From Prostheceraeus crozeri (taxonomy: Eukaryota; Platyhelminthes; Polycladida; Euryleptidae): a DNA stretch of 64,000 bases. A model generated the notes under the pieces. The model saw only the letters and a list, made by a program, of their open reading frames with translations, ran no database searches and had not been told where the DNA came from. The stretch covers positions 517,501 to 581,500 of the forward strand of contig CAJQUW010009026.1 of the NCBI GenBank assembly GCA_907163375.1, in the 5' to 3' direction. The position numbers and the translations under genes were made by a program. Positions 21,343 through 31,500 of this stretch are shown here, piece after piece. How positions within the stretch are numbered: position 1 is the first letter of the stretch; every line of letters begins with the position of its first letter.

Positions 21343-21543
21343 TGCAAAGCTTCTCATTTCATATTACTGATATCTTTTCACTTTTGCCCTATTGGCTACA
21401 ATCTGTCTGCTACAAGTTTCTTGCACCGTTAGTTAGAACATGTTTAAGTCATTTGGTAGTCGTGCATTGTTTTGCCATTGACTTAAGATAGATACTATAA
21501 CAGCTCAAGAACATTGTTCAAGCTCTTGTTTTAAAGTTGTTCA

Positions 21544-21549
21544 AATAAA
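21544..21549 (+). terminator. AATAAA poly-A signal of the CAP gene
   Basis: An AATAAA hexamer about 200 bp downstream of the CAP stop codon, a usual 3' UTR length. Confidence 0.55.
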
Positions 21550-21877
21550 ATGCTGTTGATAAAAAATATAAAATTCCGGTCCGAATACCGAACTGTTGGC
21601 ACCAAAGTGACGCTTGGATGAAAAATTTGGTGTCCATTTTTGATGATGAATGTCATCTGGGTCATCATAATGCAAATTCCTCAAGATTTAGCTCTAAGCA
21701 CTTAACCATGAGAACTTAAAATTGCATGATTTGCATACTGCTAATGATTTGTTAGTAGCATGTCATAAAATCCAACATTTCATTAATCAAACTCCTGTGC
21801 ATGCTTAATCGTATATAATAAGAACATTGACCGAATACCCTGCATAATGTATAATTAAGTCAGAAAGTCATTTCCAC

Positions 21878-22622
21878 TAGGGATGCGGAGTCGGAGTCTC
21901 AGTCCCGGAGTCCTATCATTTCTGCTGCAGTCGGAGTTCTATCAAATGATAAGAATCCGGACTCCGGCCTATAATTAGACCCGAAATATAATGCAAACAA
22001 ATTATTTATCCTCGTGCATGCATAGCTGTCACTGTCTTGATGTCAACTTTCTCCGTCAAACAAAAGTACAGAGACAGCAGTACATGCAAATCTTGCAATA
22101 GTTGAGGGAATGAACCGTGATAGTGAAAAAAGGATTGCCTTTTCACTCGGTGATTTAGTAGAGAAGACAAGCCCTCCTAGCCTCGATCACACCTACGCGC
22201 CAAAGGTCACATCAGAGACAAAAATGAAATACTAGTTTGTTTGAGAACATTACCTCTTACCCTCACGTTAATCGTGAGTGATCTCTCCTCCAAAGCGCAT
22301 ATTAAAATCGAAAGTGTGCATATTTTTTGGAGAAGGATGGATGCCTTTCCTGCCTGGTAGAGACTGGAGAAATACCGTGTGAAGCACACATCAACAAGAT
22401 GAGAGGAGCCGAGTCACATGCATCCAACTTAAAGCGACATTTGATCAACTTTCATCGAAAATAATTGATAATTGATACAGCAATTATCACAAAAGATAGG
22501 TTCAGGTAAGCCTATAATGATCTATGATGTAGGCTACCAGTGAATTTTTCAAAAAACTAGGCTTTATATACTTGCCACCCGGAGTCGGAGTCCCATCAAA
22601 ATGATGGGGCTCCGCATCCTTG
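21878..22622 (+). mobile_element. hAT element with intact 8-bp target duplication
   Basis: The ends TAGGGATGCGGAG and CTCCGCATCCTTG are inverted repeats, flanked on both sides by identical ATTTCCAC (21870-21877 and 22623-22630), a perfect 8-bp hAT duplication. Subterminal GGAGTCGGAGTC words occur near both ends. At 745 bp it is an internally deleted copy that keeps a BED zinc finger but no catalytic domain. It is the cleanest insertion in this region and so comparatively young. Confidence 0.85.
22290..22464 (+). pseudogene. BED zinc-finger remnant of hAT transposase
   Basis: The frame reads KIESVHIFWRRMDACLSCLV, then SHASNLKRHLINFHRK and a stop. The C-x2-C pair followed by S-N-L-x-R-H-L-x-x-x-H is the BED finger that binds hAT ends. 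The frame stops directly after the finger, so the dimerisation and catalytic regions are missing. Confidence 0.7.
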
Positions 22623-22736
22623 ATTTCCACTCGAGAGCATAGTTACAGGATTACTTTAGGTTGGAACTAAACGAATATCCAAAGCGTCACAGTAAGGTTA
22701 CCAGACAAATACATAGAGACATATGCTTACAGTGCG

Positions 22737-24115
22737 ATGCCAACGTGTTGGCAGACCGTCCCACAGCCAATAGTTGAAGCGGAATTAGTCAAGATATTAT
22801 GGGACTTTGAAATAAGATCCCACAAGAGAATTTTATCATGGAGGGCAGATTTCGTAGCTGTTGGTGAAGAAAAGCCTCGAGATATCAGCCGACTATTATT
22901 TCACGTGCCCCCTGGCTATCTCTAACAACACGGCTCGCCGTTGAGCGAAGGGCAACAGGAAAATCAAACTTACTTAACAGAGGGAACTCTGAATCCAAGC
23001 CACCTGCTGCCTTGCAGGTTGTGCCTCATCAGGCAAAGGCTAAGAAATGAAGCTCCAAATTCAGACCCAGGCCGGTGATGCTCGCTAGCCTTTGCAGGTC
23101 CTTCGCATCTAGTTTTCCTCATCGAAAAATGAGCTTGGTGGCAGGAGCGGTATCCGGCTGCAGAAATGCATGCCAAACTTCATGATGATAATGCGGATAG
23201 ATTTAACCCCGAATAGGGCTAGGGCAGACCCCGGCAGCGATTCGCAGCAATATCGCCTTAGAGCTGCGAGAAATGAGCTACGTGCGGCTACCTTATCAAG
23301 AGCGGGCGAGGTTGAAGAAGCTAGCTTATTAGCGGTTACCAATGCTTATCTCAAGAAAAGGCTTGCACGGCAAGCTACTTATAGCAGCGGTGCAAGAGAA
23401 AGGAAGTGCAGAGAGTGCAGAGTGCGAGATTTTCATGCACCCAAAGAAGCTGTGACCAAACAACACAAGCTATTGATATGTAGAACTGTACTACAAACGA
23501 AAGAAAGACGAAAACCAGTAAAAGTATAGGAAAGTTCTTGGTGGAAGTTGAATTCTGAGGGCCACAGGGAGTAGTTGGTCCAAAAAGTCAAGGAAGAGTT
23601 ACGTGAAAAAGAAAAGTCATGGATGGCCTAAAGCACTGTAATGAAAGAAACGGTAAAGAAGTGGTAGGAGTCACATCAGGAAAACGGGTAAAGGTGGAAT
23701 ATATGTGGTGGTAGGATGAGAAGGCTGCCAGAGAGAAGAAGGAGCGAAAGAAAGATGCATCTGAAGAGGTGTAAGGAAATCATCGAGACGTGCAAGAAAG
23801 CAATCAAAGATGCAAAGCGAGCGGTGGCGAAAGCCAAGAGTACAGCGATTGAGGATCTAGGTATATAATAGCTGGGAAAATAAAGATAGAAAACAGAAGA
23901 CGATCCGTGTAGCAAAACAGAAATGGATGGAATCAATAGGCAGAATAAGTGAAAAATGGTGACGTGAAGGTTTTGATGGATGATGCACAAATTCGAGATA
24001 GATGGAAAGAGAACTACCAGTTACTGAATGGGGAGAACTCAAGGATGCACATGGTGATTCACCTAGCATAGAGGTATAGAGGTAGTCTCAGAAAATGTAT
24101 TAGAAAATTCGGTAG
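22737..24115 (+). mobile_element. LINE debris (at least two pieces)
   Basis: 22780-22925 encodes VKILWDFEIRSHKRILSWRA, resembling the conserved I-L-W-D-F...PDI stretch found after the RT in several invertebrate LINEs. From about 23330, LLAVTNAYLKKRLARQATYS followed by FHAPKEAVTKQHKLLICR resembles the end of a LINE endonuclease (N-T-x-F-x-K...T-Y-x-S-G; Q-H-x-L-L). 23900-24060 contains KNGDVKVLMDDAQ and DRWKENYQLLNGE, the usual segment just before the RT. Between them 23560-23870 is a basic linker. Frames change often. The RT itself is missing. Confidence 0.55.
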
Positions 24116-24657
24116 CAGAAATAAAATTTTTATTCAATACGGCAATAGTGTGATGAGATCATAAATGTCTAGAATCATACTGCACTTTAGGAATTTAATG
24201 TGATGCATGCTAATTAGTTCAATTTTCTTTGGTGCGATTTTGAATTTTATGATTCATTAAATAAAGAATAATTTTGATCTGAATAATGCCGATCTTTTAC
24301 GTGTCATGTTAGACTTCATTATGATCATTCTTTGATTATGACATTTTGGTCTTCTTCCCTGTTTTGTGACATGATCAAACAAGAGAAAGTACTATTATTC
24401 ATGAGGCTGAGTCTTGTAGCAATAGTCACCCATCGAACATAATTCTATAAAATATTATCTTTCCATGCAATCAGTGACTCGAAGGCTCGTAAAATGCTAT
24501 TCTCTGTTTTGGCATCTTTATCAGTCAAATTTCGCCAAAACAGTGGATAATTGCAAATCTCACATATGGCACTACGACAACAAGTGTTCATTTAATAAAA
24601 TCGAAGCTGCATTCATACTGGGGATTTACAATTAATGCTGATTTTGTTATGTACCTA
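24116..24657. other. No recognised feature
   Basis: AT-rich sequence without motifs I can assign. Confidence 0.4.
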
Positions 24658-24876
24658 CACTCTAAACCAGGACCTCCTAAATCACACACTGAAGCGAGAC
24701 ACTATTCGTAACTAATAAAAAAATCCTAAAGCCAAGCGTTTTAGGAGGCTAGCGCACTAGTGTTATTGTTCTCTTTAGTATGTCAGCATTCTATTTCACG
24801 CAACCTCCTAAAATTCTAGTGTGTCGCGCTTTAGGATGCAGATTTCTTCGATTTTAGGAGGTGATTCTTGGTTAAA
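24658..24876 (+). mobile_element. MITE copy 1 (CACTCTAAACCAG family)
   Basis: About 219 bp, more than 90 percent identical and in the same orientation as 40041-40259. Both start CACTCTAAACCAG, contain AATCCTAAAGC and TTTTAGGAGGCTAGCGC, and end in ATTTTAGGAGGTGA. The terminal CACCTCCTAAA and its inverted copy TTTAGGAGGTG form short TIRs. It is non-coding and the superfamily is not certain. Confidence 0.8.
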
Positions 24877-25457
24877 TCTTGGGGTACCGCCAAGATTGGA
24901 CCCATGAGTGGCTATTTCTCCAATGAAGTGGATCAACAATTTCCAGAACATGCTTGGAATTTTGATTGAGATTTAAAACTGCATGCAGATATTTTGAATC
25001 ATACCATATTGTATATATTGCTATCCAATTAATATGTATCTAATGTTCATATTAATTACTATTTATTACATGAATTTGTTATTGCGGAATTGAGGCCATA
25101 TTAATACAGTCAGTACCGGATAATTCGATTTTTCGGTTAATTCGATAGATTAGCCAAGTCCCCACCCTTTTTGCAAAGCACTAAGGTAGTTTTTGTTCGG
25201 TTTATTCGATATTTCGGTTAAATCGATAAGAAATTTTGCACCATAAGAGAAATGCACATCATTAATTCGATAAACGGAGTCAGATTTCTTTCAGTGAAAT
25301 TCGCTGCAGTCAAGAGGTCATTCAATTTAAAACATGAAAGGCTCTCACTGGGAAAGCGTCTTTTGTAATATCAAAAATATCTATTACAATTTTACATCGG
25401 TCGCTTTTGCGATTGATTAATCATAGCAATCGATAGGCTGGCTTATAGTTGAGCTTA

Positions 25458-25651
<194 letters not shown>

Positions 25652-25745
25652 GGCTTTTGATTTCTATGATTGCATTTGAATTTCAAAAGCAGAATCATTG
25701 ATCTTAAACTCACTGAATCAGGATTAATTTCATTCATATCTCAAG

Positions 25746-26075
25746 ATGAAGTACAGCTGCAAGTCATTAGCTGAAAAACAAGAGATCCTTCGATATGTGA
25801 ACGCCAATCCAGGAATGAAGCAAAAGACAATCTGTGAGCGCTTTTCCCTCAAACAATCTACGCTGGCAACATTAATAAAGAACAAAGATCAGATTACAGA
25901 AGCAATGAAGCACGACAATTCGACGAACAAAAGGAGACTGCGTCTTTGCAAATACGACTGTGTGGATGAGGCTCTTCTTACCTGGTTTAAAGAAAAGAGG
26001 TCAGCAAACATTTTGATTAACGGTGACATGCTACTTGCGAAAGCAAACGAATTTTCTCAAACTAATTGGAAGTGA
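25746..26075 (+). pseudogene. Tigger transposase N-terminal DNA-binding region
   Basis: Begins MKYSCKSLAEKQEILRYV and continues TICERFSLKQSTLATLIKNK, the first CENP-B-type helix-turn-helix. A second region, DEALLTWFKEKRSANILING, is the start of the Tc5-type HTH. A frameshift near 26060 moves the rest (NPLSMSWISRWKVLHGI and VTGESASV) to another frame. In pogo-group enzymes these two HTH domains bind the TIRs. Confidence 0.8.
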
Positions 26076-26186
26076 TTGTAATCCACTTTCAATGTCATGG
26101 ATATCGAGATGGAAAGTTCTCCATGGAATAAAATCCAAGAAAGTGACCGGTGAATCAGCCAGTGTCGATATGAATCTCGTCAACGA

Positions 26187-26672
26187 TTGGTCAACGGTAG
26201 TCTGCAGGAGATTTTGAAGAAATTCGATTCGTATGATATTTTCAATGTCGACGAGACAAGTTTCTTCTGGAAAGCCTTGCCAGATCAAACCATGGCTTTC
26301 AAGCATGAAGATGTTCGAGGTGGTAAACGAGCAAAGGAGCGTGTGACCATACTTGTTGGCGTGAGTATGACAGGAGAGAAACTTCCTTTATTCATGATCG
26401 GGCGGTATGACAAACCGCGTTGTTTCAAGGATGTTAAACAACTTCCTATTGACATGTACAGGTCAAATAAAAAAGCGTGGATGACAAGCGCTTTGTCTGA
26501 AGAGTGGATAACAAAATGGGACAAAAAATTGAATCGCAAAGTGGCCCTTATCCTTGACGATTGTGCTGCTCACCCCAAACTCACAGCTTTGAAAAACATT
26601 GAACTCTTCTTTTTACCCCCGAATACGACCTCAAAAACTCAACCGATGGAGGATGGATCAGGGCGTGATTAA
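26187..26672 (+). pseudogene. Tigger transposase DDE domain
   Basis: IFNVDETSFFWKALPD carries the first catalytic aspartate (V-D-E-T). KERVTILVGVSMTGEKLPLF follows, then ALILDDCAAHPKL with the second aspartate region (D-x-x-x-x-H) and FFLPPNTTSKTQPMEDG just before the third acidic site. A frameshift then moves the remainder (MDQGVIKNLKLFYR, 26655-27060) to another frame. The expected final D of the triad would be in the helix after QPMDQG. Confidence 0.85.
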
Positions 26673-27060
26673 AAACTTGAAGCTCTTCTATCGACAACAA
26701 TTGGCTTTACGTCGTCTCATTGCTCACGAAAAATCATCAGACTTTCAAATCAATTTGTATCATTCCATGATCATGCTGCGCGACGGTTGGAAAAAAGTGA
26801 AACCGGAAACCATCATCAATGGTTTCAAGAAAGCTGGTTTCGAAATTCATTCGCCTGACGTGAGTGAAGAAGAGGATGAAACAACAGATTTCCAAAATTT
26901 GTTTGACGCTTTGCGTCCAATTCTACAGCTTCCTGAGACAGTCAAAAACAAAGCAAAGCAGTGTGGAGTAATAATAAAAGTTCCTATAAATGTAAAAGTA
27001 AAAACCCATATCATTTTACAAGTACATGTACATGTACAATGGATGTACATTTATGGATGA
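26599..27060 (+). pseudogene. Tigger transposase C-terminal part
   Basis: After the shift the frame reads WRMDQGVIKNLKLFYRQQLA, then MIMLRDGWKKVKPETIINGF and an acidic DVSEEEDETTDF stretch. The W-x-x-V-x-x-x-T-I-x-x-x-F-x-x-x-G pattern is typical of the C-terminal end of pogo/CENP-B-type DDE_1 proteins. It overlaps the preceding frame by 70 bp. Confidence 0.75.
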
Positions 27061-27241
27061 ATGCGAGTTTATACGGGGTCTATCTATTCATTTTATGAAA
27101 ATAATTCAAAATAACCTTAGCAAAAATAGGATTTCCATAATTACACTTCAAATTTCAGTAGAATCGGATAATTCGATATCTCGGATAATTCGATATTCTC
27201 ATCTAGTCCAATGAATATCGAATTAACCGAAATTGACTGTA

Positions 27242-28046
27242 TTCAGCTAAAAGTTTTAATTATCGGCATAGGTTATCTCTGGGCTTAATATCATCAACCC
27301 TGCTTACGTCTACAGCCTAATAATTTCCTAATTAGAACAACATGCTTCACTCAGCTACATTCCTTGTCTAGATGTCTAATCGAGAAACGAAACACACATA
27401 ACATAGGCCTCGTATATGATGAAAATGGCACAAATGTAGATATAGAGATATTTTCACTAATCGTAAGAAGCAATAATCAAAGAATGTCATTGCATTAAAT
27501 GATACCGATATCTTTCTATTTCTAATACATGTAGACTAATAGTTGAATAAACAATATAGGCAGAAGTTTTTTAACTTTCAGGGCAAGAGGCTATATGAAG
27601 CAAGTTATCTACGAATTGTTGTAGGCAACCAATTTAACAGCATAAGCGTGTTACAGGTATTGGTTTAATGCATTGCATTTTTCATGTATTATTTGTTTTA
27701 TTTCAAATGATATATACAAAATTCTGTCTAACACAATGTGCATTACATCTAGTTTAATGGATTAAATTCACAAGGAAGACATAGGTAATCAAAGCATAGT
27801 TTGAAAGCTAATTAAACAAACTATCAGATAGACATTTACGACAGGTCTACATCAAAGTTGATGATAGCACAGTTTTATCATAGAAAGACCAATCGTGTGG
27901 TAGAAGTAGGTTGCATATTTACATGTACATGCATGCAAGCTTATAGATGACTTGCTATGACATGATGTGGTCATATACTTAGGCAGAATTTTTCCAAGAA
28001 AACCGCAAATGATCATTCATTGTCAATTTCTTTACTCTTATGTTTT
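27242..28046. other. No recognised feature
   Basis: AT-rich sequence with no motif I can assign. Confidence 0.4.
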
Positions 28047-28131
28047 CACTCTTGGGGAGGGTAACCAAGCTCTTGGGTCCGCACCCCAAGTTTCTTGGGT
28101 GCCCCCCAAGACTACACAAAACCCAAGAGTG
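28047..28131. repeat. Small foldback of CTTGGG repeats
   Basis: 85 bp starting CACTCTTGGGG and ending CCCAAGAGTG, inverted ends of about 10 bp. The interior alternates CTTGGG and CCCAAG words about eight times, and a few more CCCAAGA words extend to 28150. It should fold strongly and may be a tiny MITE. No target duplication was identified. Confidence 0.55.
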
Positions 28132-28531
28132 AACCCAAGACCCAACCTAAGATCAGCTATTTATTGAGCTTTCATTTGGGCTGTAAATTGTGAATATCTC
28201 GAGAATTAGCAGCATCCGCTTGAAAAGATGACAGCTGTACCCCTAGCTGCAGGGTGGTTCAGGTAGCATTTAAACACAGCCGCAAACTATAATTCACAGA
28301 ACTGGATATGCACCGCCAATCCTTATCCGCTAACATTCGCATTCAATCAAGCAATGCAGCCTATCCAAGGCACCACTCTTGATGATTGGTTAAAAACCTA
28401 TGATCGAATCGGAGATTAATATCAAGCCCGATTATCAAATAAATAGACATTGTCAGCGAGGTGCAAATCATTCGGTTGGGTTTACTGAAGCAATTCTACT
28501 TATATTTTATTCCAGTTTTGAAGCTCAGACA

Positions 28532-31500
28532 ATGGCTCAACTGCTCCAATTATTTCTGCTGTCACTTGTTGGTCTGATGGATTTGTCTACAGTTCATTGT
28601 AAACCACTAACTCATCCAAACTTATTAGCAGTCTTAAACGGCTACAGGGAAAAAGCATATTCAGCATTGAACAAGTCAGTAGAACCGCTGATGAGTGGCG
28701 CTTAGCAAAATTTTACATCTAATATTTCATAAATATGTATTTCAGGTCAAATTACATAAATCTTTACGCGCGTCAGCTGTTTAAGTGCGAAATAATGGCA
28801 ACCACAGCCTTTATTAGATCATGCGGTATGTATCAGCAAGCTGCCACTCTTGTGGTGTCGATAGAGCTCTCATTTTGCATTTTGTCTGACCTGTTCGAGT
28901 CTTGGTCACTCATCGGCGGCTGAAATCTCTCTTTTGTTGCCAACATTTCGTACATGGTCTTCCTCACGGCTTCTTGCCATGGTAAGTAATCGTATTTTGC
29001 AAGTGAATGAGAATCAAAATTTGCAGAGTGGTGATTCTAATCAAGCGGACAAAAACGAGCAAAATAATTTTAATCAATGAGGCACCGCATAGAGCAAAGA
29101 AAATGTTAAGGAAATGTGACAAATGAGAATCATACATCAACACAAGTATTTTTGGCAAGAATGATTGTCGAGGAATTTCGCCTCCTTGAGGTTCGAATCT
29201 TCCTGAGTGTAGTCTTGAAAGGCATTGTTCATGGTTGGGGCATAGAAATTGTTTTCAGAAGTCGCACAGATGTTAATCGACGATGTTGTGTTAAGTCTGG
29301 AAAATTGTCGCATTCACCGTGATCACCACAAGTAAGTTTTTTGCACCCTACGCTAAACCAATTCAAGCACAGTTTCATCCCCTATCATGAGTTCAATCAA
29401 CAATGGTCAGCAGTACTCCAGCACTAGAAGAATAAAACCATGATAAACACACTTCAAAGAAAGATTGCCAAGGAAAGGCTTCTTGCCATTTTAAGTCTTT
29501 AAAAATTTTAAAAAATACCTAAAATTATTTGCGTTTGTTGCAATCTTTCAGGGACACTCCCATACAATATTATATCCATACTATCTTCGTTGCAGTTACT
29601 ACCCTTTCCACAATGTTTCCTTTCATTTCAGCCATCCATCTCTTTCTCTTCCTCTCCCTCTCTCTCTTTCTTACTCTCTCTCTCTCTGATTTGAAATCAC
29701 TTGCTGCTTTCATATGCAAAGCATTTCAAATGCGAGGAGTTTTTTCTTTTCTTCTTTCTCTACTCAGTGCGCTGGGAACTACTAATGCTTTGAGAAGTCG
29801 TCATTTCAGAAAGCTTGCGAACAGCCACATAATCCAGGGATACTTTCCTCTATTTATTTGTAGGCATGTCGCCTTTTAGTGACAACTATATCTAGATTTT
29901 TGTAAAAGTCTCAATGTTCAATTCTGCATGATGCCTTATCAAAATATTGATCGTTTTACTATTTAAATATCAAGTTAAGTTTTCAAAGCGAATCATCTCT
30001 ATGAAATGTTCCGAACATGCTTTTCTTACATGACAATTCTACAAATGATACAAGTGCTATCCAAATTTGCGAATTATGAATGTTAAATGTCTGAACTTTG
30101 ATAAAATGTTTCTAGTGATGGAATCATTCTGTATTTTGAAATTATATAATTTCTTCTCTGTTGAAGACTTATTTCGTTCCTTGATTCCTTGGAACAGATG
30201 GAACAATTGGAACAGAAATTCTTAACATTTTGTCACCTTGTGCGCCTGTGAAACACTTGAGCACTCAGTTTTATTTAAAATATTCCTGAACGATAAATAC
30301 AGCTTAAACTCGGCGTTGGACCTTTAATTACAATCAAGAGCTATTAAGTAAAATATATCAGTATTTTAGGAATGTCAGGATAGTTGACGATAGATGCGCA
30401 GATATCCAATAACAGAAATATGAATCGGATGCTAGATTATGAAGGATTTTACTGAAGATAACAGTGATTCCCCTAACTTCCTCGAAAAACAGTGAGTGAA
30501 GGGAAATTCACAGGGATCCCACTCATGTTTGCACCTCGGTCGTGTTTATCTCGGGCGAGTTCATGCTTTCTGCACATCCACTTACAGCGTTTGGTGCAGT
30601 CTTTCAGAGTTCATTTTTAAATCATCGGCCGATATCGTTCTATGACTGTGTCTTCGTTTTTTGGCTATTTTCATCACACAGGGCCCATAAGCGCAACGAG
30701 ATCCATTAGGGGGGGAGCAATGCGATCTCTCTCCACTTCTCCGAAAGTATTGCTCCGAATTACATGAAAACCATTGTGAACATTCTGATATTCCTCCTTT
30801 CTTTGTTAGTACCATCGATTGAGAAAACCTCATTCTGAAGGTTCCTCAAACCTCACCTAGCTAGGTTTTTTCGTTATTCCTATTATACAAAAAAGGTTTG
30901 CCGTTTAATGTAGGGATTTCGATTTCCCGAGAGTACCGAGAAGGTATGCATGCTTGCAGAAAGCTAAGATCAGGGCGGGTCTGACAACTTCACAGCGATC
31001 TTTGCAAATTAGATATTGAAAGTTATTCTGTTGTTATATATGTAATTGAATGCTGCGATTAATTATTCTGTGATGCATAAATCATGCATATTGATCCCAC
31101 ATCAGGAAAATATTTCTGACCATAGCTTCGTGGAATCATTATCATCCACTGGATATCTAGCTACTTTATTATTGCCGTAATTACATGTACGGAGCTGTGG
31201 AGATACATGTACATGTATATTTTCAATTCAGATCATATTTTCGAATTCGAATTTTCGAAATGACAAATATGGAGAATAATACTGCATGTATGTGCCAAAT
31301 ACAAATTTAAGGAAAAGGTAAACAATTTTTACTATTAATTTAAAAGGTAAACAATCGGCACTCACTGTGAGAGAACAAAGAAATGCCATTGTTAATAGTT
31401 TTGTTTTGAACCTTCGGTCACCTTGCCTTGATTGTTTGTGTACTTTAGCGCGAAATGAGAAAAAATGTTGAAGAAGTTTGAAAAAGATCTATTGAACTTA

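Noticed and set aside
30582-30833. An 83-codon minus-strand ORF
   Set aside because: No motif, no start context, no neighbours; it lies in an intron and is probably chance.
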